From an uncultured Bacteroidota bacterium (GTDB taxonomy: Bacteria > Bacteroidota > Bacteroidia > UBA7662), in assembly GCA_903856555.1 (NCBI GenBank), contig CAIOCC010000025.1, forward strand, positions 1-29,710: a stretch of DNA of 29,710 bases, written 5' to 3'. This document shows, piece after piece, positions 6,910 through 13,455 of this stretch. Every line of letters starts with the position of its first letter. Positions within the stretch are counted from its first letter, which is position 1. Under the pieces are notes generated by a model. It saw nothing but the letters and a program-made list of their open reading frames with translations, did not search any database and was not told the origin of the DNA. A program made the position numbers and the translations under genes.

Positions 6910-8007
6910 ATGGTCAGTTCCTTGCAACGTTGGGTCGTCGTCTTGTTCCTACCCCTGGGTTTTTGGTTTTTGTTGGCATGCAACAGCGATCAGGCAAACC
7001 AGAAGGCGGGCGAGGAGCGAAAAAGTGCTCCCGATGCCGAAGCTGTTTTGAAAGATCTCAATCGTCGGATTGCGATGAATGGGTCGGATGCCACGGCGTA
7101 CGCTGAACGGGCCGATTGGTGGCTGCAACGCGACCGCGATGTTTCGGTCAACACGACCGATTCCGGCCTTGCGGCCGCTGCAGAAGCGTCTCCCGATCAG
7201 CCCCGGGAAGCCTTGCGCAAAGCCATGGCCGATATCAAGTCGGCCTTGTTGCTGGACACGGGGAATGCTCTTTTTTATTGCATTCTGGGGGAGATCTACA
7301 CCCGGATTGGGTTGATATCGGAGGCCGACGACGCATTGCGGGTGGCCATGGCCCGCAATCCCAACTTGGTGAGAGCTTACCTGCGGCGAGGGGAATTGGC
7401 TTTGATTAACCGTCAATATTCGGTGGCTTTCAAATACCTCAACGAAGCATTGCGACGTGACAAACGTTTGGCCGAGGCCTACCTCCTCAAGGGCATGACC
7501 CACCTGGAACAGAAGGATACCACCGCGGCACGTTCGGCTTGGCTCACCGCGATCGAACAAGACCCCCGGCTTTACGCCGCTTACCTCGAACTGGGATTGC
7601 GCGAACCAGACCCTCGTTTGGCCCATCGCTATTTCAGCAATGTGCTGGAAATCCGTCCTGGTCATACGGAGGCTCTCTACGCCAGGGCGATGTTGTTGCA
7701 GGGCCAGGGTTACCCTGACTCGGCCCGGCAGGATTACCGTGCCCTTCTCCAATTGAACAAGTCGCATCGGGATGCCCTCTTTAACCTGGCCTACCTGGAT
7801 TTATTGGAGCAGAAATACGACCCAGCTTTGCAGGGCTTTGATCGGGTCATTGCTTTGGGCTCTGCTGATTTGCCGGCCTTGGCAAACCGAGGGCTGTGTT
7901 ACGAAATGATGGACCGCAAGGCGGAAGCATCGGCCGATTACCGGGAATGCCTTCGCATCCAAAAGGGGTATCCTCAGGCCCTGCAGGGGCTTAACCGGCT
8001 CAAATGA
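6910..8007 (+). CDS. TPR-repeat lipoprotein
   Basis: The 365-residue product begins with a lipoprotein signal peptide, MVSSLQRWVVVLFLPLGF..., with lipobox LLAC and the lipidated Cys at residue 24. It is therefore membrane-anchored on the outer face of the inner membrane or in the outer membrane. From about residue 85 to the end there are roughly eight tetratricopeptide repeats, for instance ALFYCILGEIYTRIGLISEA, AYLKRG-type helices such as RAYLRRGELALINRQYSVA, AEAYLLKGMTHLEQ and DALFNLAYLDLLEQKYDPA. TPRs mediate protein contacts; no enzymatic motif is visible. The start at 6910 places the lipobox at a normal distance and sits just behind the -7 box. The partner is unknown. It shares its promoter region with the exported beta-propeller gene, so the two may act in the envelope together. 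Confidence 0.88.
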   Translation: MVSSLQRWVVVLFLPLGFWFLLACNSDQANQKAGEERKSAPDAEAVLKDLNRRIAMNGSDATAYAERADWWLQRDRDVSVNTTDSGLAAAAEASPDQPREALRKAMADIKSALLLDTGNALFYCILGEIYTRIGLISEADDALRVAMARNPNLVRAYLRRGELALINRQYSVAFKYLNEALRRDKRLAEAYLLKGMTHLEQKDTTAARSAWLTAIEQDPRLYAAYLELGLREPDPRLAHRYFSNVLEIRPGHTEALYARAMLLQGQGYPDSARQDYRALLQLNKSHRDALFNLAYLDLLEQKYDPALQGFDRVIALGSADLPALANRGLCYEMMDRKAEASADYRECLRIQKGYPQALQGLNRLK

Positions 8008-8009
8008 TG

Positions 8010-8017
8010 TATATTCG
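8010..8017 (+). promoter_or_regulatory. Candidate -7 box TATATTCG upstream of thrS
   Basis: One mismatch to TAnnTTTG, 51 nt before the thrS ATG and just after the TPR gene stop. The T-rich run at 8023-8033 follows it in the would-be leader. No good -33 element. It is the only promoter-like sequence between the two genes. Confidence 0.3.
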
Positions 8018-8068
8018 CAGGCTTTTTTGTTTTAAAAAATACCTTCAACCGACCCCGCTCAACCCTTC

Positions 8069-10012
8069 ATGACCACCGATTCCATCAACGTTCAACTCCC
8101 CGACGGCAGCCAACGGACGTATCCCTTGGGGACGACGGCTTTGGATGTGGCCCGCTCTTTATCGGAAGGCTTGGCCAGACAGGTTCTTGCGGCGGAGGTG
8201 AACGGTGAAGTCTGGGATTTGCAGCGAAGTCTTCCCGAAACAGCCCGCCTTCGTTTGCTCAAATGGGATGAACCCGGTGCGCGTTCCACGTTTTGGCATT
8301 CAAGCGCCCACCTTTTGGCCGAGGCCTTGGAGGCTCTCTACCCCGGAATTCGTTTGGGGATTGGGCCGGCCATTGAGCAGGGTTTTTATTACGATATCGA
8401 TTTTGGGGACCATGCGTTTTCCAGCGATGATTTTCCCAAAGTGGAGAAAAAAATGCTGGAATTGGCCAGCCAATCTTCGGCCTTTCAGCGCCGTGAAGTA
8501 CCCAAGGCCGAGGCCGTAGCCTATTTTGAGGGCAAGGGCGATCCTTACAAATTGGAATTGCTTGAAGGCCTGGAAGACGGTCGTATCACCTTCTATACCC
8601 AGGGTGCGTTCACGGACCTGTGTCGAGGCCCCCATTTGAGGGATACTTCTGCGATCAAAGCGGTGAAGCTCCTCAATACCGCGGGTGCTTATTGGAGGGG
8701 AAACGAAAAAAACAAACAGTTAACCCGTATTTACGGCATCACCTTCCCGCAGGCCAAGGAACTCGAGCAGCATTTGCATTTGCTCGAAGAAGCCCGCAAA
8801 CGAGACCACCGCAAATTGGGCAAGGAACTGGAGCTCTTCGCCTTCAGTGAAAAGGTGGGGATGGGGCTGCCCCTATGGCTCCCCAAAGGCGCCATGGTCC
8901 GCGAAATCCTAGAACAGTTTTTGCGCAGGCAACAAACCAAGGCCGGTTACGTACAGGTGGTGACACCGCATATTGGGCACAAAGAACTTTACCAAACCTC
9001 CGGGCATTGGGACAAATACGGGCAGGATTCCTTCCGGCCCATTTTGACACCGCACGAGGGCGAAGAGTACCTGCTCAAGCCCATGAATTGCCCCCATCAC
9101 TGCGAGATTTACCGGACCAAGCCCCGTTCGTACCGGGATCTGCCCCTTCGGCTGGCCGAGTTTGGAACGGTGTACCGCTACGAGCAACACGGGGAACTGC
9201 ACGGGTTGACCCGGGTCCGCGGTTTCACCCAGGACGATGCGCATTTGTTCTGCCGGGATGATCAAGTGAAGGATGAATTCAAGAAGGTTATATCGCTTGT
9301 CCTCAAGGTTTTTGATGTTCTTGGTTTTGAAAAATACACCGCTCAGATTTCCTTGAGGGATCCCGAGAATCGTACCAAATACATTGGAACGGACGAGGCC
9401 TGGAACAAAGCGGAGCAAGCCATCATCGAGGCCACGGCCGAAATGGGCATGAAAACGGTGACCGTTCCCGGTGAGGCGGCTTTTTACGGCCCCAAATTGG
9501 ATTTTATGGTGCACGATGCCTTGGGTCGTTCCTGGCAATTGGGTACGATTCAGGTGGACTACAACCTGCCCGAGCGTTTTGATTTGACCTATGTGGGGGC
9601 GGACAACGGTCGTTACCGGCCGGTCATGATCCACCGCGCGCCGTTTGGTTCTATGGAGCGCTTTGTGGCCCTCCTTATCGAGCACTGCGCCGGGAATTTT
9701 CCGCTTTGGCTGGCCCCTGAACAGGTGGCTATTTTGCCTATTTCCGAAAAGTTTCAGGATTTTGCAGAGCATTTGCAATCGGAGCTTTTGGCTGCCGATA
9801 TTCGCAGTACCGTTGACCACCGTGACGAAAAAATTGGCCGCAAAATCCGAGATGCCGAGGTGCAGAAGATTCCTTACATGCTAATCATTGGCGAGAAGGA
9901 AGCCCAAACGGGCACGGTGGCGGTGCGTCGTCATGGTCAGGGTCAGGGCGAGAGCCTGGAAATACCCGCCTTTGTAGCCCTGCTGCAGAAGGAACTGGAA
10001 GCAGTTCTATGA
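8069..10012 (+). CDS. thrS: Threonyl-tRNA synthetase
   Basis: Charges tRNA-Thr with threonine; class II synthetase. The 647-residue protein has the full bacterial layout: TGS domain (about 5-62), the second-additional/editing domain with the H77-x3-H81 pair (HSSAHLLAEA) and CRGPH, the class II catalytic core, and the C-terminal anticodon-binding domain (from about 545). The three zinc ligands that recognise threonine are present: C341 in MNCPHHC, H392 in TQDDAHLF and H522 in MIHRAPFGS. The ATG at 8069 gives the expected N-terminus. It heads the conserved thrS-infC-rpmI-rplT operon, with infC starting about 55 bp after its stop. Confidence 0.98.
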   Translation: MTTDSINVQLPDGSQRTYPLGTTALDVARSLSEGLARQVLAAEVNGEVWDLQRSLPETARLRLLKWDEPGARSTFWHSSAHLLAEALEALYPGIRLGIGPAIEQGFYYDIDFGDHAFSSDDFPKVEKKMLELASQSSAFQRREVPKAEAVAYFEGKGDPYKLELLEGLEDGRITFYTQGAFTDLCRGPHLRDTSAIKAVKLLNTAGAYWRGNEKNKQLTRIYGITFPQAKELEQHLHLLEEARKRDHRKLGKELELFAFSEKVGMGLPLWLPKGAMVREILEQFLRRQQTKAGYVQVVTPHIGHKELYQTSGHWDKYGQDSFRPILTPHEGEEYLLKPMNCPHHCEIYRTKPRSYRDLPLRLAEFGTVYRYEQHGELHGLTRVRGFTQDDAHLFCRDDQVKDEFKKVISLVLKVFDVLGFEKYTAQISLRDPENRTKYIGTDEAWNKAEQAIIEATAEMGMKTVTVPGEAAFYGPKLDFMVHDALGRSWQLGTIQVDYNLPERFDLTYVGADNGRYRPVMIHRAPFGSMERFVALLIEHCAGNFPLWLAPEQVAILPISEKFQDFAEHLQSELLAADIRSTVDHRDEKIGRKIRDAEVQKIPYMLIIGEKEAQTGTVAVRRHGQGQGESLEIPAFVALLQKELEAVL

Positions 10013-10056
10013 GCCATTTTTTCTTTCGATTTATCAACCCTTTTCCCAACTAAACC

Positions 10057-10063
10057 AGGAGGT
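10057..10063 (+). promoter_or_regulatory. Strong Shine-Dalgarno AGGAGGT deciding the infC start
   Basis: Seven-base perfect complement of the 16S anti-SD. It leaves 4 nt to the ATC at 10068 but only 1 nt to the ATT at 10065, so it favours ATC. I noticed no comparable SD before the other starts I checked in this window, in line with the general lack of SD use in Bacteroidota. Confidence 0.75.
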
Positions 10064-10067
10064 CATT

Positions 10068-10625
10068 ATCAACCAGCCCGTACGCAATCCGCATTTTAAC
10101 CGTCGGCCTCAGAAGCCGGTGGATCCCATCAACGAGAATATCCGCGCCGAAGAGGTTCGACTGGTTGGTGAAAACATCGAACAAGGGGTTTACCCCTTGG
10201 CCAAGGCCCTCCAAATGGCCGAGGGTCTGGGTCTGGACTTGGTTCTTATTGCTGAAACGGCGACGCCACCCGTTTGCCGGATCACCGATTATAGCAAGTA
10301 TCAATACGAAAAAAAGCGGAAGGAAAAGGAAATCAAGGCCCATGCCGCCAAAAATTTGGTGAAGGAAATTCGATTTGGTCCCAACACCGACGATCACGAT
10401 TTTCAGTTCAAACTCAAACATGCCCGGAACTTTTTGGAGGAGGGCTCCAAGGTGAGGGCCTACGTGCACTTCCGGGGTCGCGCCATTGTTTTCAAAGAAA
10501 GGGGAGAGCTGCTGCTCTTAACCTTTGCCCAACAGCTGGAAGATCTGGGTAAAGTCGAAAGCATGCCCAAGTTGGAAGGAAAGCGTATGTTCATCTCTTT
10601 GGCTCCCAAAGGGGTCAAAAAATAG
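10068..10625 (+). CDS. infC: Translation initiation factor IF-3, probable AUC start
   Basis: Binds the 30S subunit, discriminates the initiator tRNA and start codon, and prevents premature 50S joining. The N-terminal domain is recognisable by PINENIRAEEVRLVGENIEQGVYPLA and the C-terminal domain by KEIRFGPNTDDHDFQFKLKHARNFL. There is no ATG at the N-terminus. The first conventional codon is GTG at 10119, but it leaves only three residues before the conserved INENIR block and has no ribosome site. Reading in frame upstream reaches ATT-ATC (10065-10070) directly behind AGGAGGT. Starting at ATC gives 185 residues with a short basic N-terminal tail (RNPHFNRRPQKP), usual for Bacteroidota IF-3. E. 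coli infC also uses a rare AUU start that IF-3 itself represses. Second gene of the thrS operon. Confidence 0.93.
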   Translation: MNQPVRNPHFNRRPQKPVDPINENIRAEEVRLVGENIEQGVYPLAKALQMAEGLGLDLVLIAETATPPVCRITDYSKYQYEKKRKEKEIKAHAAKNLVKEIRFGPNTDDHDFQFKLKHARNFLEEGSKVRAYVHFRGRAIVFKERGELLLLTFAQQLEDLGKVESMPKLEGKRMFISLAPKGVKK

Positions 10626-10650
10626 GGGTTCAAAAAACTTTATTTCAGCT

Positions 10651-10658
10651 TATCTTCG
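10651..10658 (+). promoter_or_regulatory. Candidate internal -7 box TATCTTCG upstream of rpmI
   Basis: One mismatch to TAnnTTTG in the 86-bp gap between infC and rpmI, 53 nt before the rpmI ATG. It could give extra rpmI-rplT mRNA independent of thrS-infC. No -33 TTG is present. Confidence 0.33.
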
Positions 10659-10711
10659 CGCTCCCCGATGGCTTTGATTCAAGGCCTTTGCGGGGCCCAA
10701 AAAACCGCGTT

Positions 10712-10912
10712 ATGCCCAAAATGAAAACCAATTCCGGTGCCAAAAAGAGGTTCGCCCTTACCGGAACAGGAAAAATCAAGCGCAAGCACGCCTACAAGCG
10801 TCACATTTTGACCAAGAAGAGCACCGTGCAGAAGCGTCGCCTTAGTCACGGAGCCTTGGTGGATACCACCAACGAGGCCTTGATCAAGCGTTTGTTAACC
10901 ATCGGTAAATAA
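10712..10912 (+). CDS. rpmI: 50S ribosomal protein L35 (bL35)
   Basis: Structural protein of the large ribosomal subunit. The 66-residue product begins MPKMKTNSGAKKRF and is Lys/Arg-rich with the family motifs KIKRKHAYKRHILTKKS and KRRLS. The ATG at 10712 is the standard family start; the in-frame extension to 10688 is not conserved. It lies 86 bp after infC, a gap long enough for a leader and a possible internal promoter, and 6 bp before rplT. Confidence 0.97.
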   Translation: MPKMKTNSGAKKRFALTGTGKIKRKHAYKRHILTKKSTVQKRRLSHGALVDTTNEALIKRLLTIGK

Positions 10913-10918
10913 GCCCCC

Positions 10919-11263
10919 ATGCCAAAATCGTCCAATAACGTAGCCGCCCACGCCCGCCGTAAGCGGATTCTGCAATTAGCCAAGGGTTATTTCACCACCC
11001 GTTCCACGGTCTTCACGGTCGCCAAAAACGCCGTCGAAAAAGGTTTGGTCTATGCCTACCGGGATCGCAAAGCCAAGAAGCGCCATTTCCGCAACCTTTG
11101 GATTGCCCGTATCAACGCGGCGGCCCGTCAGGAGGGTTTGTCCTATTCCAAATTGATGGGCAAATTGAACGGTTCTTCGATTGAACTGAACCGCAAAGTC
11201 CTCGCCGACTTGGCCATGAATCACCCGGAGTCCTTCCGCAAGGTGGTTCAATCGGTACTTTAA
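10919..11263 (+). CDS. rplT: 50S ribosomal protein L20 (bL20)
   Basis: Early-assembly protein of the large subunit that binds 23S rRNA and, in several bacteria, represses its own operon. The 114 residues match the family in length and sequence: a long basic N-terminal helix (HARRKRILQLAKGYF) and the globular part with RHFRNLWIARINAAARQEGLSYS. It starts 6 bp after rpmI and ends the thrS-infC-rpmI-rplT operon. The intrinsic terminator stem overlaps its last codons and stop. Confidence 0.98.
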   Translation: MPKSSNNVAAHARRKRILQLAKGYFTTRSTVFTVAKNAVEKGLVYAYRDRKAKKRHFRNLWIARINAAARQEGLSYSKLMGKLNGSSIELNRKVLADLAMNHPESFRKVVQSVL

Positions 11264-11275
11264 CCGACTTTTTTT
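11252..11275 (+). terminator. Intrinsic terminator of the thrS-infC-rpmI-rplT operon
   Basis: TCGGT (11252-11256) pairs with ACCGA (11263-11267) around a 6-base loop, then one C and seven Ts (11269-11275). The stem spans the rplT stop codon. A second, T-less inverted repeat GAGAG/CTCTC follows at 11281-11302. The stem is short (5 bp), hence moderate confidence. Confidence 0.55.
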
Positions 11276-11314
11276 GACTGGAGAGTCCATCAAGGGCTCT
11301 CTAATCCGCATTTC

Positions 11315-12556
11315 CTATCCTTGAGTAGGCAATTGGGACAGGCACTTCGCCAAAATCTCGATGGCTTGTTGGGTTTGTTGCTCGCTGATGATCAGCGGGG
11401 GAGCAAGCCGAACGATGTGTCCGTGGGTTGGTTTGGCCAATAGACCGTGGTCTTTGAGGAGCATACAAAAATCCCAAGCGGTTTCGGAGCCTTCATTCCC
11501 AAAGACCAGGGCCCGTAACAGGCCTTTGCCCCGGGTGGCTTGAAGAACCGGAAAGGCGGTCACCAATTCCATCAAACCGCGGTGGAGCTGTTCGCCGCGA
11601 ATGGCTGCATGGTGGGCCAGGTCTTCGTCCAAGATAATTTGAACCGCCTCCATGGCCACAGCGCAAGCCAATGGATTGCCACCAAAGGTGGAACCGTGCT
11701 GACCGGGTCGAATGCGTAGCATGACTTCGTCCGAACCCAAGACGGCCGAAACCGGTAACATGCCACCGCCCAGTGCTTTGGCCAGAACCAACAAGTCAGG
11801 GCGCACGCCTTCGTGGTCGCAGGCCAAGAGGGCACCGGTTCGTCCCAGGCCGGTTTGGATTTCGTCAGCGATCATGAGAACCTGGTAGCGGGTGCAGAGT
11901 TCCCGAACACCTTGGAGGTAACCAGGGTCGGGTAGGACAACGCCGGCCTCTCCCTGAATGGGCTCGACCATAAAGGCCGCAACTCGGGGGTTTTGCAAGG
12001 CTTCTTCAAGGGCTTGCAAATCATTGTACGGAACCTGGCGCATACCGGGGACAAAGGGGCCAAAACCACCACGGGATTCGGGGTCGGAGCTGGCTGAAAT
12101 CGCTCCCAAGGACCGACCCCAAAAATTCCCTTCCGGGAAAATCACCTCGGCCTTTTCAGCTTCAACGCCTTTGACTTCGTAGGCCCAGCGTCTGGCCAAT
12201 TTGACCGATGTCTCAGCCGCCTCTACCCCCGTGTTCATGGGCAGCAAGCGATCGTAGCCAAAAATCCGGCACATGGTTTCGCAATACAGCCCCAATTTGT
12301 CATTATAAAAAGCCCTGGATGTCAGTGTCAAAGTGCTTGCTTGTTCTGTAATTACTTTAACCAAACGGGGGTGGGTATGGCCTTGGTTCACGGCCGAATA
12401 GGCCGACAAAAAATCCAGGTATTCCCGGCCTTCCGGGTCCCAGACGCTGCAACCATGGGCCCGGTTGATTACCACCGGAATCGGATGGTAATTCTGGGCA
12501 CCATAGGTTTGTTCCAGGTGCAGGGCCTGCGCAGTGGTCATGGGGTTGTTGGGCAT
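11315..12556 (-). CDS. rocD: Ornithine--oxo-acid aminotransferase
   Basis: PLP-dependent class III aminotransferase moving the delta-amino group of ornithine to 2-oxoglutarate, giving glutamate semialdehyde (arginine/proline metabolism). The 413-residue product shows the ornithine-aminotransferase signature MNTGVEAAETSVKLARRW (107-124), the substrate-site region FLSAYSAVNQGHTHP (49-63), the cofactor aspartate in MIADEIQTGLGRTG (228-241) and the Schiff-base lysine K260 in LAKALGGGMLPVSAV. MNTGVEAxET is what separates it from acetylornithine aminotransferase. Start: the ATG at 12556 is listed; an ATG at 12541 (MTTAQ) is equally possible. It stands alone, convergent with rplT and divergent from rpmB. 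Confidence 0.92.
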   Translation of the reverse strand: MPNNPMTTAQALHLEQTYGAQNYHPIPVVINRAHGCSVWDPEGREYLDFLSAYSAVNQGHTHPRLVKVITEQASTLTLTSRAFYNDKLGLYCETMCRIFGYDRLLPMNTGVEAAETSVKLARRWAYEVKGVEAEKAEVIFPEGNFWGRSLGAISASSDPESRGGFGPFVPGMRQVPYNDLQALEEALQNPRVAAFMVEPIQGEAGVVLPDPGYLQGVRELCTRYQVLMIADEIQTGLGRTGALLACDHEGVRPDLLVLAKALGGGMLPVSAVLGSDEVMLRIRPGQHGSTFGGNPLACAVAMEAVQIILDEDLAHHAAIRGEQLHRGLMELVTAFPVLQATRGKGLLRALVFGNEGSETAWDFCMLLKDHGLLAKPTHGHIVRLAPPLIISEQQTQQAIEILAKCLSQLPTQG

Positions 12557-12599
12557 GGTGAATTGGGCTAAAAAGGGCTGAAAAACGCTCCAAAGAACC

Positions 12600-12607
12600 T
12601 ATCTTTG
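12600..12607 (+). promoter_or_regulatory. -7 promoter box TATCTTTG of the rpmB operon
   Basis: Perfect TAnnTTTG match 118 nt before the rpmB ATG, in the only intergenic region of notable size here. The expected transcription start is near 12611, where a GC-rich hairpin begins. No TTG at the -33 distance (a CTG is 19 bp upstream). Confidence 0.55.
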
Positions 12608-12611
12608 CAGT

Positions 12612-12634
12612 CCCTTGATCGCAAGGGCTTTTTT
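12612..12634 (+). other. Terminator-like hairpin plus T-tract at the expected 5' end of the rpmB mRNA
   Basis: CCCTTG (12612-12617) pairs with CAAGGG (12622-12627) around ATCG, followed by C and six Ts (12629-12634). No plus-strand gene ends here, because the gene before it is the divergent rocD. A competing 7-bp pairing exists between AGTCCCT (12609-12615) and AGGGACT (12645-12651). It could be an attenuator or a 5' stabilising stem-loop; the sequence alone cannot decide. Confidence 0.5.
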
Positions 12635-12725
12635 GATGGTTTTTAGGGACTCTCTGGATCAGCGTATCAGGAAGTCGTCGCCCCAAAAGTAGCCTCCAAA
12701 GTCAAGGACACCAAAAAACCTCCCC

Positions 12726-12959
12726 ATGTCCAAGGTCTGTGATTTAACCGGAAAGCGTGCCATCAAAGGCAACCATGTTTCCCACTCCAACGTCAAAACC
12801 AAGCGTCGGTTCAATCCGAATTTGCAACTCAAAAAGTTTTACATTCCTGAAACCGGCGAGTGGATTACCCTCAAGGTATCTACTTCGGCCATCCGCACCA
12901 TTGCCAAAAACGGCATGGGCAAGGTAATTCATGATTTTCTGTCCAAAGGCCGTATCTAA
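12726..12959 (+). CDS. rpmB: 50S ribosomal protein L28 (bL28)
   Basis: Large-subunit ribosomal protein. The 77-residue product opens with MSKVCDLTGKRAIKGNHVSHS, the usual L28 start, and carries the family's KTKRRFNPNLQ segment. It lacks the multiple Cys of zinc-type L28, as in most Bacteroidota. First gene of rpmB-rpmG-DUF4295; its leader is about 115 nt if the 12600 promoter is used. Confidence 0.97.
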   Translation: MSKVCDLTGKRAIKGNHVSHSNVKTKRRFNPNLQLKKFYIPETGEWITLKVSTSAIRTIAKNGMGKVIHDFLSKGRI

Positions 12960-13009
12960 GCCTGAAGCGCAACACCAACTGAACGTTTAACGATCCAATC
13001 CCCCCAGTC

Positions 13010-13192
13010 ATGGCCAAAAAAGGTAATCGCATTCAGGTCATTTTGGAATGCACCGAGCACAAAACCAGCGGCATGCCCGGCATGTCCCGCTACATCACCA
13101 CCAAGAACAAAAAGAACACACCCGATCGGATGGAAAGAAAGAAGTACAATCCGGTTCTCAAAAAGGTGACGGTTCACAAAGAAATTAAATAA
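13010..13192 (+). CDS. rpmG: 50S ribosomal protein L33 (bL33)
   Basis: Large-subunit ribosomal protein. 60 residues starting MAKKGNRIQVILECTEHK, with the family's RYITTKNKKNTPDRMERKKY core. Only one Cys is present, so this is the zinc-independent form. It lies 50 bp after rpmB and 49 bp before the DUF4295 gene, same strand, in the conserved Bacteroidota order. Confidence 0.97.
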   Translation: MAKKGNRIQVILECTEHKTSGMPGMSRYITTKNKKNTPDRMERKKYNPVLKKVTVHKEIK

Positions 13193-13241
13193 GATACTCG
13201 GCATTGCTTTTGCTCCGCGTTAAACCCCTAAACATCGAATC

Positions 13242-13400
13242 ATGGCCAAGAAAGTAGTAGCAACCCTGAAAAAAGAAGCCAGCGAACAAGAAAAAATCGT
13301 TAAGGTGATCCGTGCGCGCCGTTCCGAAAAAACCGGTGCCTACACCTTCCGCGAAGAGTTTGTAACCGCCGATAAGGTCAAGGATTATTTTTCTCGCTAA
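13242..13400 (+). CDS. DUF4295 family small protein (Bacteroidota-specific, probably ribosomal)
   Basis: A 52-residue, very basic protein, MAKKVVATLKKEASEQEKIV... ending VKDYFSR. It is easily missed because of its size. DUF4295 proteins are found in Bacteroidota directly after rpmB-rpmG, exactly as here, which suggests a ribosome role. I recall that a Flavobacterium ribosome structure revealed an extra Bacteroidota protein named bL38 and think it belongs to this family, but I am not certain. A strong terminator follows 20 bp after the stop. Confidence 0.88.
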   Translation: MAKKVVATLKKEASEQEKIVKVIRARRSEKTGAYTFREEFVTADKVKDYFSR

Positions 13401-13420
13401 TCGTCGCATCAAAAGTTGAA

Positions 13421-13448
13421 AAGGCTTTCCGTTTGGAAAGCCTTTTTT
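13421..13448 (+). terminator. Strong intrinsic terminator after rpmB-rpmG-DUF4295
   Basis: A perfect 10-bp stem, AAGGCTTTCC (13421-13430) with GGAAAGCCTT (13435-13444), loop GTTT, running into a T-tract that ends at 13448. This is the clearest terminator in the window. It ends only 7 nt before the ftsY start codon. Confidence 0.82.
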
Positions 13449-13455
13449 GTTAATT

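Noticed and set aside
8018..8040. T-run and A-run between the TPR gene and thrS as an intrinsic terminator
   Set aside because: The only stem is A/T pairs (TTTTTT with AAAAAA) with no GC-rich arm before the T-tract.
10081..10121. GTG at 10119 as the infC start
   Set aside because: It would leave only three residues before the conserved INENIR block and has no ribosome site, whereas AGGAGGT and an in-frame basic tail lie just upstream.
11281..11302. GAGAG/CTCTC inverted repeat after rplT as a second terminator
   Set aside because: The stem is 5 bp with a long loop and no T-tract follows on the plus strand; the better terminator is at 11252-11275.
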